Source of the DNA: Actibacterium pelagium
Lineage (GTDB): Bacteria > Pseudomonadota > Alphaproteobacteria > Rhodobacterales > Rhodobacteraceae
Direction of reading: 5' to 3'
Assembly: GCF_002285415.1 (NCBI RefSeq)
Contig: NZ_NSBU01000007.1
Span: forward strand, 1,016,583-1,080,582
DNA: 64,000 bases
Shown: in pieces, positions 26,473 through 36,391 of the stretch
Layout of the letters: each line of letters opens with the position of its first letter
Numbering within the stretch: position 1 is the first letter of the stretch
Notes under the pieces: generated by a model
The model's database searches: none
Told to the model about the DNA's origin: nothing
The model's input: only the letters and a program-made list of their open reading frames with translations
Made by a program: the position numbers and the translations under genes

Positions 26473-28277
26473 CCGGCCTTGTCTTCCAGCATCAGCCACT
26501 CTTCTTCCGCCTCGGCCAGTTTGGTTTGGCGTTCGACCAATCCCTCGCTGGCTTTCTGGAATTTGACCGGCTCTTTGCTGAACAACTCGGGATCGGACAG
26601 GAATTCTTCCAGCTTGGCGATCTCGGCCTCCAGCCGTTCAATGATTGCAGGCAGCTTTTCCAGCCGGTGCTTTTCGGTATAGGTCAGCCCTTCGACGGGT
26701 TTGGAAGCTGGCTTTTCCTTGGCTGGCTCGGCCTTCACAGCTTTCTTTTTCTCGACCGGGGCTGCGATCTCTTCACGTTGGTCCTGATAGTCGCTCCACC
26801 CGCCGGCATAGGTCGTGGCCTTGCCATCACCTTCCATCGCGATGGTGGTGGTGGCGACACGGTCAAGGAAATCGCGGTCATGGCTGACAAGCAGCACCGT
26901 GCCGTCATAGTCGCCAAGAATTTCCTGAAGCAGGTCCAGCGTTTCTACGTCCAGATCGTTGGTCGGTTCGTCCAGCACCAAAAGGTTGCTTTCCCGTGCC
27001 ATGATCTTGGCAAGCAACAAGCGCGCCTTTTCGCCCCCGGACAAAGACCGCACCGGCGCACGGGCCTGTCGTTCGTCGAACAGAAACTCTTTCAGGTAAC
27101 CAACCACGTGTTTCGGGTTCCCTCGCACCATGACTTGATCGGCGCGGCCAGAGACGCGCATCTCGGGATCGCCCGTCAGACTTTCCCAAAGGGTCATATC
27201 CGGGTCCAGCTGCGCACGGTTCTGATCGAAGACGGCCATCAACAGATTGGTGCCCAGTTCGACCGTCCCGGTGTCGGGTTCGACTTTCCCGGTCAACACC
27301 TTCAGCAAGGTGGTTTTGCCCACACCGTTCGGGCCAACAAAAGCTACGCGATCCCCACGAAGTACGCGTAAATCAAATGGCTTAAAGATGACCTTTTCAC
27401 CGTAAGCCTTTGAAATATCTTTCGCTTCGATAACCCGTTTGCCCGACTTCGGACCGGCCTCTAGTGCCATGCTGGCGGCACCTTGGCGCTTGATCTGGCT
27501 GGCACGTTCAGCCCGCAGTCCCTGCAAAGCCCGTACGCGGCCTTGGTTCCGCTTGCGACGCGCACTGATGCCCTCGACTGCCCAACGCGCCTCTGATTTG
27601 ATCTTACGATCCAGCTTGTGGCGGGCGATATCCTCTTCTTCCCAAGTCTTGTCGCGCCATTCCTCGAAGGCCTCGAACCCCTTTTCCTGGCGGCGCACCT
27701 GCCCACGGTCAATCCATAGGGTCGCGCGTGTCAGTGCGCGCAGGAAGGCCCTGTCGTGCGAGATCAGGACGAACGCGTTCCGCGTTTCGCGCAGATGGGT
27801 CTCAAGCCAAGCGATGGCCTCGATGTCTAGGTGGTTGGTCGGCTCGTCCAGCAGCATCAACTGCGGCTCTTCCGCGATCAGCTTTGCAAGAGCTGCTCTG
27901 CGACGCTCGCCGCCAGAGGCGGCCTTAACCGAAGTCGCAGGATCAAACTTCAACCCTTCTGCAACCATCTCAACCTTATAGGCCTCGGACGGGTCCAAGC
28001 CCGATACAGCGAAATCTCCAAGCGTCTGGAAGGACGACAGATCGGGGTGTTGCTCCATATAGCCGACGCTGATCCCCGGCGGCACAACGCGTGTCCCCTG
28101 ATCAGCCTCGACAAGCCCCGCCATGACCTTCATCAGCGTCGATTTACCGGACCCGTTCCGCCCCACAAGGGCCACCCGGTCACCGGGCTGAACAACAAGA
28201 TCCAAGTGGTCAAAAACCGGGTCCCCCCCGAAGGTCAGGGAAATATCAGAAAGCTGAAGTAAAGGTGCGCGTGCCAT
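26469..28277 (-). CDS. ABC-F ATPase, Uup-like
   Basis: 602 residues with two ABC domains and no membrane segments. First Walker A GRNGSGKST (about 39-47) with signature ASGGERRRAAL, second Walker A GPNGVGKTT with LSGGEKARLLL; both Walker B sites end in DEPTNHLD or DEPTNDLD, the ABC-F hallmark. Residues about 530-602 form a coiled coil as in Uup. ABC-F proteins act on ribosomes or, for Uup, affect precise transposon excision and ribosome/DNA events. Uup is the best subgroup because of the C-terminal coiled coil; EttA is excluded by it. Confidence 0.9.
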   Translation of the reverse strand: MARAPLLQLSDISLTFGGDPVFDHLDLVVQPGDRVALVGRNGSGKSTLMKVMAGLVEADQGTRVVPPGISVGYMEQHPDLSSFQTLGDFAVSGLDPSEAYKVEMVAEGLKFDPATSVKAASGGERRRAALAKLIAEEPQLMLLDEPTNHLDIEAIAWLETHLRETRNAFVLISHDRAFLRALTRATLWIDRGQVRRQEKGFEAFEEWRDKTWEEEDIARHKLDRKIKSEARWAVEGISARRKRNQGRVRALQGLRAERASQIKRQGAASMALEAGPKSGKRVIEAKDISKAYGEKVIFKPFDLRVLRGDRVAFVGPNGVGKTTLLKVLTGKVEPDTGTVELGTNLLMAVFDQNRAQLDPDMTLWESLTGDPEMRVSGRADQVMVRGNPKHVVGYLKEFLFDERQARAPVRSLSGGEKARLLLAKIMARESNLLVLDEPTNDLDVETLDLLQEILGDYDGTVLLVSHDRDFLDRVATTTIAMEGDGKATTYAGGWSDYQDQREEIAAPVEKKKAVKAEPAKEKPASKPVEGLTYTEKHRLEKLPAIIERLEAEIAKLEEFLSDPELFSKEPVKFQKASEGLVERQTKLAEAEEEWLMLEDKAG

Positions 28278-28381
28278 ACCGGCGGGCTATCCAAGCGGGC
28301 GCATTAGGTCAATCCCCGCTGATTGGTCCCGCCAATCAGCACGCTGGTCGAGGCCGGCCTTTAGGCTGCCCGAGAACAGCG

Positions 28382-29119
28382 TCACCCTGCCGTGGCGCGC
28401 AACAAGCGTTTCCGCGCGGGCGGGATGGCCTTGATCTCTAGCCCCGTAAAGACATGCAGCGTGTTCAGGTCCCGGTCGACCACGGCGTGGTCCGACACCC
28501 ATCCGCCCATCAGAAGATAGGTCCGCAGCAAGGGCGGCATCCGTAACTGGGCACGTTTCAGGTCAGGTTTACGCAAGCGCAGTTTCTGCGCAAAACGAAA
28601 CACATTCGGGGCCTTCACACGCGGCAAAAATCGTTTTGGGGCCAGATGGCGATCTTTCAGCAAGGCAAAGGCGTCCATATACTCTTCCGACTCGGTTCCT
28701 TTGAACGAAGAACAGCCGAACAACATCTCGACACCTTCATCGTCGACATATTGGGTCATCGCGCCCCAGGCGACGCGCAGGATGTCCGCGTCTTTCCAGT
28801 CTGGGTGAATGCAAAACCGCCCCATTTCGACCAACGGACCGCTGAAATCCTCCAAGGCCGACAGTTCGTAATATTGAGCCGAATAGCTTTTGCTGATCTC
28901 TTTACCGGTTGCCAAAGGCAGCAGGCGAAAACAGCAGACAAGCGTTTTGGACTTGGTTTCCTCAACAAGCATGTGGACACAAGAGGCGTCGAACTCGTCA
29001 GCGTCCACTCCGGCAGCTTCTCCGCGGAACGTCAGGCCCCGAAGGGCCTGCGCAGCCCGAAGGTCTTCTTCGCTGTTTGCGATCCGCGCTTGATAGCGGC
29101 CTTTAAGAAGTCCACGCAT
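28382..29119 (-). CDS. olsB: OlsB-type N-acyltransferase (ornithine/glutamine lipid synthesis)
   Basis: 245 residues of the GNAT-like family that transfers a 3-hydroxyacyl chain from ACP to the amino group of ornithine, the first step of aminolipid synthesis. Seen: AQALRGLTFRGEA at 23-35, SYSAQYYELSALE (about 78-90), VEMGRFCIHPDW (about 96-107). The partner O-acyltransferase OlsA is not adjacent. In roseobacters a related enzyme (GlsB) uses glutamine, and the sequence alone does not separate the two by eye. Membrane-associated, cytoplasmic face. Confidence 0.8.
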   Translation of the reverse strand: MRGLLKGRYQARIANSEEDLRAAQALRGLTFRGEAAGVDADEFDASCVHMLVEETKSKTLVCCFRLLPLATGKEISKSYSAQYYELSALEDFSGPLVEMGRFCIHPDWKDADILRVAWGAMTQYVDDEGVEMLFGCSSFKGTESEEYMDAFALLKDRHLAPKRFLPRVKAPNVFRFAQKLRLRKPDLKRAQLRMPPLLRTYLLMGGWVSDHAVVDRDLNTLHVFTGLEIKAIPPARKRLLRATAG

Positions 29120-29224
29120 CGCTCACATCCTCTTGCATTGCGACATGTATTCTGTCGACTAGATATGGTCCCAAGCATAATAGCACGCAAGACATGACAT
29201 AAATTTGACGGGAGAGATGCACCA

Positions 29225-29620
29225 ATGATCGAAAAAGTCGTTAAGTCCAAGGAAGAGTGGAAGGCGCAACTGTCTGATCTTGCGTATAAAGTTACAAGAA
29301 AACATGGGACAGAACGCGCTTTTAGCCATGACAACTTCCCCAAGGATCCGGGAAAGTTCCGTTGCGTCTGTTGTGGGGCTGATCTTTTTGATCAGGCCAC
29401 GAAATATGACAGCGGAAGCGGCTGGCCCAGCTTTTATCAGCCCATTGATTCCGATATCATCGGGGAAAAAACAGATCGTAGCTTCTTCATGCGCCGCACC
29501 GAAGTGCACTGCAACCGCTGCGATGCGCACCTCGGACACGTCTTTCCTGACGGCCCCGAACCAACAGGGCTGCGTTACTGCATCAATGGTGTCGCGCTGG
29601 AATTCGAGCCAGACGACTAG
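29225..29620 (+). CDS. msrB: Methionine-(R)-sulfoxide reductase MsrB
   Basis: 131 residues, complete single-domain MsrB repairing the R-epimer of methionine sulfoxide in proteins. Structural zinc is held by CVCCGAD and [17 protein letters not shown] and [18 protein letters not shown] carry the active site, with the catalytic cysteine in RYCING. No signal peptide, so cytosolic. ATG 29225 follows GGGAGAG. Its stop codon overlaps that of the convergent bamE. Confidence 0.95.
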   Translation: MIEKVVKSKEEWKAQLSDLAYKVTRKHGTERAFSHDNFPKDPGKFRCVCCGADLFDQATKYDSGSGWPSFYQPIDSDIIGEKTDRSFFMRRTEVHCNRCDAHLGHVFPDGPEPTGLRYCINGVALEFEPDD

Positions 29621-30081
29621 TTGTCGAGGAACTGACCGGGGACAAAGTTGCCGAAGTTACCCAGAAGCTGACGCAGGAAGGTGATGCGGTTAATATTGTC
29701 GTCTGTCACACGACGGTTCAGAACCACGACCTGCCCGTCTTCCAGACCAAACCGTTCAACGTTCGAAACGGTGCCGCCTTCGTCAAAGGAAATCGCGACG
29801 ACCTCGCGCTCTACCTCTTTGGGCTTGAAGTACAAACGCGTCTCCCAACGGCTGGCGACATAGTAATAGTCACCATCGCTGATCACACCGCTTGTGGAAG
29901 GAGTACCGACATTGGTCGCCACCGTGTCGCGCGTATCGACGCCGACGATCACGTTTTCCAGGTCTTCCTCGGAAGGAACATAACCGTGCGAGCGTTCCAG
30001 TGTCGCGGTGCCGCACGCGGACAATCCAAGGCATAGCCCCGAAACCAGGACCAGATTACGTGTCAAAGCAGATTTGAACAT
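29617..30081 (-). CDS. bamE: BamE (SmpA/OmlA) outer-membrane lipoprotein
   Basis: 154 residues from ATG 30081 (AAGGGG five bases upstream; a GTG lies 6 bases earlier). Lipobox LSAC near residue 20 makes it a lipoprotein. The BamE fold follows: [26 protein letters not shown], then the beta strands [10 protein letters not shown] and [12 protein letters not shown]. BamE is a subunit of the BAM complex that folds outer-membrane proteins. Divergent from the YceD gene, as in many alphaproteobacteria. Confidence 0.92.
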   Translation of the reverse strand: MFKSALTRNLVLVSGLCLGLSACGTATLERSHGYVPSEEDLENVIVGVDTRDTVATNVGTPSTSGVISDGDYYYVASRWETRLYFKPKEVEREVVAISFDEGGTVSNVERFGLEDGQVVVLNRRVTDDNINRITFLRQLLGNFGNFVPGQFLDN

Positions 30082-30162
30082 ACACACCCCTTGCCTTGCG
30101 CTGCTGCGCCTCGTAACGGCTTACAGAAGGAATGGGTTTGGTTCAAGAATGGAACGCACCAG

Positions 30163-30714
30163 ATGAGCAATACAGAATCAAAGATTAACCTGCGGCGCCT
30201 GCCCGCCGATCAGTCATTTGCCTTTCTGTTAGAGCCTGACGCGGAAGCGCGCGCAGCGATCGCGACACAGTTGGAGCTGATCGCTCTGCGCAAAGTGCGG
30301 TTCGAAGGAGAGCTGACCCCGGCTGGCAAGAAAGACTGGCGTTTAAAGGCCAAAGTGGGTGCAACCGTGGTGCAGCCCTGCGTGGTCACGCTTGGGCCCG
30401 TCTCTACCCGGATCGACGACACGATCGAACGGCTTTACCTTGCCGATTTCGACGAACCCGAAGAGGGATCAGAGGTCGAAATGCCCGAGGATGACTCGAT
30501 TGAAGCGATTCCCGACATTCTGGATCTGGAAGAGGTCATGATCGAAGCGATTGCCCTTGCCCTGCCCCTTTATCCAAGGGCCGATGATGCGGCCTTGGAA
30601 ACCTCTGACTTCGCCGCGCCCGGCGTGGCCCCAATGACCGATGAAGATGTCAAACCTTTCGCAGGTCTTGCAGGCTTGCGGGACAAACTGGCAAAAGGCG
30701 AAAAAGAAGACTGA
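30163..30714 (+). CDS. YceD/DUF177 family protein (23S rRNA accumulation)
   Basis: 183 residues from ATG 30163; the longer frame from 30091 reads into the divergent promoter. The family core VGATVVQPCVVTLGPV (near 65-80) is followed by the very acidic middle and the end FAGLAGLRDKL typical of YceD proteins. YceD is genetically linked to rpmF and plsX and is needed for 23S rRNA accumulation in E. coli and plants. Here it precedes rpmF by 142 bases, keeping the conserved order. Confidence 0.88.
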   Translation: MSNTESKINLRRLPADQSFAFLLEPDAEARAAIATQLELIALRKVRFEGELTPAGKKDWRLKAKVGATVVQPCVVTLGPVSTRIDDTIERLYLADFDEPEEGSEVEMPEDDSIEAIPDILDLEEVMIEAIALALPLYPRADDAALETSDFAAPGVAPMTDEDVKPFAGLAGLRDKLAKGEKED

Positions 30715-30856
30715 AAAAACACTTGCGCCGGGACAGAATCTTAGTATGTTCCCGGCCTCGTTTGAATGTTGGGCAGAGCGGCGCGCCACGAAGGTGCGAT
30801 TGTTGCTGGACCCTTAGAAAACAGGGCGTAAGCCCCACCAATACCGAGGTTGTGAC

Positions 30857-31066
30857 ATGGCTGTCCCTCAGAATAAAATCACGCGGTCGCGCCGCGGTAA
30901 CCGTCGCTCGCACGATGCACTGGTTGCGGGTAACCCGCAGGAATGCCCGAACTGCGGCGAACTGAAGCGTCCGCACCACGTTTGTGGCGCTTGCGGTCAC
31001 TATGATGATCGCGAAGTCGTTGCTGCTGCAGACGACATCGATCTGGACGAAGAAGACGCCGCTTAA
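30857..31066 (+). CDS. rpmF: Ribosomal protein L32
   Basis: 69 residues, starting [20 protein letters not shown], the standard L32 N-terminus. Zinc-ribbon cysteines CPNC (31-34) and CGAC (44-47) are all present, so this is the zinc form. Acidic C-terminal tail as in alphaproteobacteria. Followed by plsX after 29 bases. Confidence 0.98.
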   Translation: MAVPQNKITRSRRGNRRSHDALVAGNPQECPNCGELKRPHHVCGACGHYDDREVVAAADDIDLDEEDAA

Positions 31067-31095
31067 GCGTCAGCTGACCAGCGATTAGAACTCAG

Positions 31096-32202
31096 ATGAC
31101 CGCAGACGCAAGTCACGCGGCGCAAGAGGCGCCTCGCACCGTTCTTTCGGTGGACGCGATGGGGGGCGACAGAGGACCGGCGGCAGTTGTCGCCGGTATT
31201 GCTCGTTCTGCGGCCAAAAATCCTGAGATCGCCTTCATCCTGCATGGGCCCGAAAAAGAGCTCACCAAGCTCGTCAAGCGCCGCAAGGTTCTGGCGGGTC
31301 GCTGTGAGATTCGGGATGCCGACGAAGTTGTGACCATGGACGCAAAGCCTAGCCAGGTGATGCGCAAGGGTAAGAACACGTCGATGTGGTCCGCGATTGA
31401 AGCGGTTCGTAACGGTGACGCCACCGTCTGCGTGTCCTGTGGCAACACCGGCGCGCTGATGGCGCTTAGCATGGTGCGTCTTCGCAAGTTGCCCGGCGTA
31501 AATCGCCCGGCGATCGCCTGTCTCTGGCCATCGCGCAACCCGCAGGGGTTCAACGTGATGCTAGATGTCGGCGCCGATATTCGCGCCGATCAGCATGATC
31601 TTCTGCAATATGCGATGATGGGGGCATCCTATGCCCGCAACGGTCTGCACCTGCCCCGCCCGCGTATCGGCCTGCTGAATGTCGGCACCGAAGAACACAA
31701 GGGCCGTGCAGAGCTGAAAGCGGCGCATGACCTGATCGAAGAAGCGGCCAAAACCAACGACTATGACTTTGTCGGCTTCGTCGAAGGTGGTGATATCCCC
31801 TCGAACAAGGTCGATGTGATTGTCACGGACGGTTTTACTGGCAACGTTGCCCTGAAAACGGCCGAAGGGACCGCCAGCCTGATCAGCGAGCTGCTGCGCG
31901 CGGCGTTCAAATTCAGCCCGCTTTCGCGGATTGCTGCCTTGTTGGCACTGACCTCTTTGCGTCGTTTACGCAAGCGGATCGACCCTCGCCGTGTGAACGG
32001 CGGCGTATTTCTGGGCCTGAACGGAACAGTCGTGAAATCTCATGGTTCTGCTGATGCGACGGGAGTGTCCTCGGCCGTCAAACTGGCGTTTCAACTGGCC
32101 CAAAGTGGTTTTGCAGAAAGACTGGCGGCTCGGGTTGCATCCACCCCGACACAGCGTCAAGATGATGAGACTTTCCACTCCGAGAGTAGCGGACAAAAAT
32201 GA
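31096..32202 (+). CDS. plsX: PlsX, acyl-ACP:phosphate acyltransferase
   Basis: 368 residues. Makes acyl-phosphate from acyl-ACP, the acyl donor of PlsY in phospholipid synthesis. Recognised by LSVDAMGGDRGP (about 15-26), SCGNTGALMALSM (about 116-128) and VTDGFTGNVALKT (about 248-260). Cytosolic, membrane-peripheral. Stop overlaps the fabH start by 4 bases; the rpmF-plsX-fabH order is widely conserved. Confidence 0.97.
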   Translation: MTADASHAAQEAPRTVLSVDAMGGDRGPAAVVAGIARSAAKNPEIAFILHGPEKELTKLVKRRKVLAGRCEIRDADEVVTMDAKPSQVMRKGKNTSMWSAIEAVRNGDATVCVSCGNTGALMALSMVRLRKLPGVNRPAIACLWPSRNPQGFNVMLDVGADIRADQHDLLQYAMMGASYARNGLHLPRPRIGLLNVGTEEHKGRAELKAAHDLIEEAAKTNDYDFVGFVEGGDIPSNKVDVIVTDGFTGNVALKTAEGTASLISELLRAAFKFSPLSRIAALLALTSLRRLRKRIDPRRVNGGVFLGLNGTVVKSHGSADATGVSSAVKLAFQLAQSGFAERLAARVASTPTQRQDDETFHSESSGQK

Positions 32203-33170
32203 CAATCAGAGCTGTCGTCAAAGGCATCGGCCACTATCTGCCGGAACGCGTGGTTCCGAATTCCGAATTCGAAAAGTCGCTGGATACCTCCGACCAATGG
32301 ATTCGCAGCCGTTCGGGAATTGAACGCCGCCATTTCGTTGCAGAAGGCGAAACAACCTCTGATCTGGCAGCAAACGCTGCACGCGCCGCTTTGGACGATG
32401 CAGGTCTGACCCCCGACGACGTCGACGCGATCATTGTGGCGACCTCGACCGCGGATAACACCTTTCCGTCAGCCGCGACCGTTGTTCAGGCAAAGCTTGG
32501 CATGGAAAAAGGCTTTGCCTTCGACGTGCAAGCCGTCTGCGCGGGATTTGTCTTTGCTCTGACCAATGCAAACGCCCTGATTCTGGCCGGTCAGGCCAAA
32601 CGGGTGCTGGTCATCGGCGCTGAAACCTTCAGCAAGCTGATGGACTGGAACGACCGTGGCACATGCGTTCTGTTCGGTGACGGCGCTGGTGCGCTGTTGA
32701 TCGAGGCTCAGGAAGGCAAAGGCACCAACGAAGATCGCGGCATTCTTGCCTGTGACCTTAACTCGGACGGTCGTCATCGTGACATTCTGTTCGTGGATGG
32801 TGGCGTGTCTACCGGTACCGTTGGCCACCTGCGGATGGAGGGCAAAGAAGTCTTCCGCCACGCGATCGAAAAACTGGCGGCCACAGCCCATGCCGCTTTG
32901 GACAAGATCGGAATGTCGGGTGGAGATGTGGACTGGATCGTCCCGCATCAGGCCAATCTGCGCATCATCAAAGGCACTGCTCAACGCATGCAAGTGCCCA
33001 TGGATCGCGTCATTGTCACCGTCCAAGATCATGGCAACACCTCTGCCGCATCGATTCCCCTTGCCCTGTCTGTTGGCAAGGAACGGGGCGACATCAAACC
33101 CGGTGATGTGGTGGTAACAGAGGCAATTGGCGGTGGTTTGGCCTGGGGATCGGTGGTTCTGCGCTGGTAA
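32199..33170 (+). CDS. fabH: FabH, 3-oxoacyl-ACP synthase III
   Basis: 323 residues. Starts fatty-acid synthesis by joining acetyl-CoA to malonyl-ACP. Catalytic Cys in [12 protein letters not shown] (about 112), His in [11 protein letters not shown] (about 250) and Asn in [11 protein letters not shown] (about 280). N-terminal [11 protein letters not shown] is typical. Translationally coupled to plsX. Confidence 0.97.
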   Translation: MTIRAVVKGIGHYLPERVVPNSEFEKSLDTSDQWIRSRSGIERRHFVAEGETTSDLAANAARAALDDAGLTPDDVDAIIVATSTADNTFPSAATVVQAKLGMEKGFAFDVQAVCAGFVFALTNANALILAGQAKRVLVIGAETFSKLMDWNDRGTCVLFGDGAGALLIEAQEGKGTNEDRGILACDLNSDGRHRDILFVDGGVSTGTVGHLRMEGKEVFRHAIEKLAATAHAALDKIGMSGGDVDWIVPHQANLRIIKGTAQRMQVPMDRVIVTVQDHGNTSAASIPLALSVGKERGDIKPGDVVVTEAIGGGLAWGSVVLRW

Positions 33171-33264
33171 TCGCGTAAGCAGGGTATCCTGCAAGCCATT
33201 GATATTGACTCGGAAAATCATTTCTCCGTATCTTTGCAAAACACGCGGATTTCAGGGGGATATT

Positions 33265-33567
33265 ATGGCTTCGAAGACTTTGACACGTATGGACTTAAGC
33301 GAAGCTGTCTTCCGCGAGGTTGGGTTGTCGCGAAACGAATCCGCGCAACTGGTTGAATCCGTACTGGATCACATGTCCGATGCACTGGTCTCTGGCGAGA
33401 CCGTAAAGATCTCTTCTTTCGGTACTTTCAGCGTCCGCGAAAAAGCCGCGCGTGTTGGCCGGAACCCTAAAACCGGCGAAGAAGTTCCAATTTCTCCGCG
33501 CCGGGTTTTGACCTTCCGCCCGTCTCATCTGATGAAAGACCGCGTCTCGGCCGGTAACAAAGGCTGA
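33265..33567 (+). CDS. ihfA: Integration host factor subunit alpha
   Basis: 100 residues from ATG 33265 (GGGGGAT upstream). DNA-bending HU/IHF protein; [20 protein letters not shown] (about 52-71) is the signature with the DNA-intercalating proline arm [10 protein letters not shown]. Alpha rather than beta is inferred from sequence type and from the MerR gene that follows, as in other alphaproteobacteria. Acts with IHF-beta in recombination, replication and promoter architecture. Confidence 0.95.
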   Translation: MASKTLTRMDLSEAVFREVGLSRNESAQLVESVLDHMSDALVSGETVKISSFGTFSVREKAARVGRNPKTGEEVPISPRRVLTFRPSHLMKDRVSAGNKG

Positions 33568-33570
33568 TAG

Positions 33571-34248
33571 ATGCCGGCGCGTAAATCCAAAGACGCCTTT
33601 CGCACAATCAGTGAAGTTTCTGAGTGGCTGGACACCCCGGCCCATGTGTTGCGTTTTTGGGAAAGCCGCTTTCCACAAGTCAAACCCGTGAAGCGTGCTG
33701 GTGGGCGGCGCTACTATCGCCCTGCCGACATGATGCTTCTTGGGGGCATCAAGAAGCTGTTGCATCAGGATGGTATGACGATACGTGGCGCCCAGAAGTT
33801 GTTGCGCGAGGAAGGGATCAAACACGTGAGCGCGATGTCGATCCCCTTGGACGGTCCCGCACTTCAGAAGACGGACCAGCCTGCACCTGAGGTGACAGCC
33901 GAGCCCGAAATCAAGGAAACCCCGATTCCCGAACCGACTCCGGATCCGGAAACAGCTGCTGCCGACCAGTCGGCCTTTTTCCTTGAAGGCGGAGAAGTTC
34001 GCGCACCAGAGAAGCCAACGCCCCCCTCTGCCCCGGTAAAGACCAGCGCCGAGGATGACGAAGAGACAGAGCAGTTGGACCTTATGGACGACCCGGAAAC
34101 GCCTGCTGCGGCCAAGATGACACCGACAGAGTTCCGGGCACGTTTGGCCGATAAAGAAACGCGGACGCGGCTTCAGGCGAACCCCAAGGCGGTCCAGCAA
34201 GTGATCGTCAAACTTCTGGCGCTTCAGACCCGCATGGCAGGTCGTTGA
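33571..34248 (+). CDS. MerR-family regulator with disordered linker
   Basis: 225 residues. MerR helix-turn-helix at 10-75 ([32 protein letters not shown]). Then an acidic, proline-rich linker (about 90-175) and a short C-terminal helix region (about 180-225). It lacks the usual dimer helix and ligand domain of MerR proteins, and has no cysteine. Starts 3 bases after ihfA and is co-transcribed; the ihfA-MerR pair is common in alphaproteobacteria and enterics have none. Target unknown. Confidence 0.85.
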   Translation: MPARKSKDAFRTISEVSEWLDTPAHVLRFWESRFPQVKPVKRAGGRRYYRPADMMLLGGIKKLLHQDGMTIRGAQKLLREEGIKHVSAMSIPLDGPALQKTDQPAPEVTAEPEIKETPIPEPTPDPETAAADQSAFFLEGGEVRAPEKPTPPSAPVKTSAEDDEETEQLDLMDDPETPAAAKMTPTEFRARLADKETRTRLQANPKAVQQVIVKLLALQTRMAGR

Positions 34249-34316
34249 AATCTGGTGAAGATGACCACATTTCTGACTTGCCCCCACATTCAGACATGGT
34301 ATGACACACGCCACGT

Positions 34317-34393
34317 CGGGCTATGGCGCAGCCTGGTAGCGCGTCCGTCTGGGGGACGGAAGGTCGCAGGTTCGAGTCCTGCTAGCCCGACCA
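34317..34393 (+). tRNA. tRNA-Pro (anticodon GGG)
   Basis: Acceptor CGGGCTA pairs with TAGCCCG, anticodon stem TCCGT/ACGGA around loop CTGGGGG (anticodon GGG), T loop TTCGAGT, encoded CCA at 34391-34393. Followed at once by a strong terminator, so transcribed alone. Confidence 0.97.
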
Positions 34394-34405
34394 TTTTCAA
34401 AACCG

Positions 34406-34435
34406 CCCGCCCGTGTATCGGGCGGGTGTTTTTGT
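34406..34435 (+). terminator. Rho-independent terminator of tRNA-Pro
   Basis: Perfect 8-bp GC stem CCCGCCCG/CGGGCGGG with a 5-base loop, followed by TGTTTTTG. Confidence 0.9.
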
Positions 34436-34469
34436 ATCTGCCCACATTGGGCCAAGGGGGAGAGACCGC

Positions 34470-35552
34470 ATGAAAACCGGCGTGCTGGCCGATCATCAGA
34501 TCAGGCAGATGATTTCCACGGGCGGCATTTCGGCAGCCTCTCCGATACTGAACGATCAGATTCAGCCTGCCTCTCTGGACCTGCGCCTTGGTGACAAAGC
34601 CTATCGCGTGCGGGCGTCATTCCTGCCGGGCAAAGATTCGACTGTTGCCGAACGGCTGGACGAATTGACCATGCACGAGCTGACGCTGACAGGCGGTGCG
34701 GTGCTGGAAAAAGGCTGTGTCTACGTGGTGCCCTTGGTGGAACGTCTGCGACTGCCCAAGGGCATGACAGCCGCCGCCAGCGCCAAAAGCTCGATCGGTC
34801 GCGTTGACCTGATGACCCGTGTCATCACGGATCAGGGGATCGAATTCGACCGCGTCCCCGAAGGGTATGACGGCCCGCTTTATGCAGAGCTTTGCCCGCA
34901 AAGTTTTTCTGTCGTCGCCCAACCCGGTCAGCTTCTGAACCAGATCATCTTCCGCCAAGGAAAGACGATCCTGACAGATGACGAGTTGCGCGCTGTCCAC
35001 GCCAAAACCCCGATCGTGTCGGGGGAACCTGTGATCTCTGACGGATTGGGCTTCTCGGTCGACCTAAAACCACAAAGCGGCGATCTGGTGGGATATCGCG
35101 CCAAGCGGCACTCTGGCGTGGTCGATCTGTCGAAACTGAACCACTATGACCCCGCTGAATACTGGGAAGAGGTGCGCACCACCGATGGGCGCATCATCCT
35201 TGATCCGGGTGCGTTCTATATTCTTGTCAGTCAGGAAGCGATCGCCATCCCGCCTGACTGCGCTGCTGAAATGGCCCCCTATCTTGCGATGGTCGGTGAG
35301 TTCCGCGTCCACTATGCGGGTTTCTTCGACCCCGGGTTCGGGTTTGACGCCGCTGGCGGAACGGGCTCTCGCGGCGTGCTAGAGGTTCGCTGCCATGAGG
35401 CCCCGTTTGTGCTGGAACACGGGCAAGTCGTGGGCCGCTTGGTCTATGAACGCATGTCCGAGACGCCCGAGGCGCTGTATGGCATCGACATCAAGTCGAA
35501 CTACCAAGGCCAAGGGCTGAAACTGTCCAAACACTTCCGCAGCCCCAGCTAG
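34470..35552 (+). CDS. dcd: 2'-deoxycytidine 5'-triphosphate deaminase, long alphaproteobacterial form
   Basis: 360 residues from ATG 34470 (GGGGGAGA upstream); the longer frame from 34413 overlaps the terminator. dUTPase/Dcd fold in two halves: first half with IQPASLDLRLGD (about 30-41) and AASAKSSIGRVDLMTRV (about 105-121), second half with AGFFDPGFGFD and EVRCHEAPFVLEHGQ. Classical Dcd has about 190 residues; the two-domain form is common in alphaproteobacteria. It would make dUTP from dCTP for thymidylate synthesis. Confidence 0.88.
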   Translation: MKTGVLADHQIRQMISTGGISAASPILNDQIQPASLDLRLGDKAYRVRASFLPGKDSTVAERLDELTMHELTLTGGAVLEKGCVYVVPLVERLRLPKGMTAAASAKSSIGRVDLMTRVITDQGIEFDRVPEGYDGPLYAELCPQSFSVVAQPGQLLNQIIFRQGKTILTDDELRAVHAKTPIVSGEPVISDGLGFSVDLKPQSGDLVGYRAKRHSGVVDLSKLNHYDPAEYWEEVRTTDGRIILDPGAFYILVSQEAIAIPPDCAAEMAPYLAMVGEFRVHYAGFFDPGFGFDAAGGTGSRGVLEVRCHEAPFVLEHGQVVGRLVYERMSETPEALYGIDIKSNYQGQGLKLSKHFRSPS

Positions 35553-36139
35553 GGTCGCGGCAGGCTTAGCTTGGATTGCAAGTGGGCTTTGATCGACGGC
35601 CACTCGAACCGAGTGATCGAATAGACGGCTGTATCGCGGATCGTGCCGTTCGGCATCACGGAATGAGACCGCAACACCCCATCAAGCTGCGCGCCAAGAC
35701 GTTCAATCGCCCGGCGACTTTGCGTGTTCAGACGGTGGGTCCGAAACTCTACGGCGATACAGTCCAAAGCTTCAAAGGCATGGGTCAGAAGCAGCAGCTT
35801 GCATTCGGTATTCATCGGCCCGCGCTGAACCGATTTACGATACCAGGTAGAGCCGATTTCAACCCGTTTGTTCGCAGCATCAATGTGCATGTAGGTCGTC
35901 ATGCCCACCGCCTTGCCTGTGGGTGAAAGAATGGCGAAGGGCAGCATGCTGCCCGCCTTCATCAATCCAAGGCGACGGTCAATCTCGGCAGACATCTGGT
36001 CCGGCGCAGGGACAGAGGTGTACCAAAGCTTGTGCAGATCCCCATCAGCCGTGGCCTCTTGCAGGTCAGCGCAATGATCCTGAGACAAAAGCGATAACGC
36101 GACGTGTTCGCCGCGCAGCTCTACCGGTTCCGGCCACAT
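35549..36139 (-). CDS. GNAT acetyltransferase, RimJ/RimL type
   Basis: 196 residues from ATG 36139, 4 bases after the upstream stop codon; the frame continues to 36214 inside the upstream gene. Matches the RimJ/RimL N-acetyltransferase type: VELRGEHVALSLLSQDHC at the start, IGSTWYRKSVQRGPMNTECK in the CoA region, and RTHRLNTQSRRAIERLGA. Protein or amino-acid substrate unknown. Stop overlaps convergent dCTP deaminase by 4 bases. Confidence 0.82.
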   Translation of the reverse strand: MWPEPVELRGEHVALSLLSQDHCADLQEATADGDLHKLWYTSVPAPDQMSAEIDRRLGLMKAGSMLPFAILSPTGKAVGMTTYMHIDAANKRVEIGSTWYRKSVQRGPMNTECKLLLLTHAFEALDCIAVEFRTHRLNTQSRRAIERLGAQLDGVLRSHSVMPNGTIRDTAVYSITRFEWPSIKAHLQSKLSLPRP

Positions 36140-36143
36140 GGGC

Positions 36144-36377
36144 TTATCCCCGGCGCTTACGAGGCTTGGGCTCGGGCTCTTCCTCGTCAAACAGACCAAA
36201 GGCCTGAATGTCACCAGGCTCTTCTGATTTGCGCGCGGGCTCAGGTGCTGAGTCCGACTTCTTGGTCATGCGATTGAACTGTTCACCGGCGACGTCGAAC
36301 CCCTTGTTGACGCCCATATTGATGATACGGCCCAAAACGCGCCGGACAATCATGTTGATGATGCGGTCCAAATTCAT
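36144..36377 (-). CDS. Small conserved protein, function unknown
   Basis: 77 residues: a basic amphipathic N-terminus (RIINMIVRRVLGRIINMGVN) followed by an acidic and proline-rich, probably disordered tail ending in KPRKRRG. No family recognised. It lies 14 bases downstream of scpB and 4 bases before the acetyltransferase, so it is part of the same transcript. Confidence 0.65.
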   Translation of the reverse strand: MNLDRIINMIVRRVLGRIINMGVNKGFDVAGEQFNRMTKKSDSAPEPARKSEEPGDIQAFGLFDEEEPEPKPRKRRG

Positions 36378-36391
36378 AGCAAACGTCCTTG

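Noticed and set aside
33295-34314. 339-codon minus frame across ihfA and the MerR gene
   Set aside because: Spans two well-supported plus-strand genes; no family resemblance.
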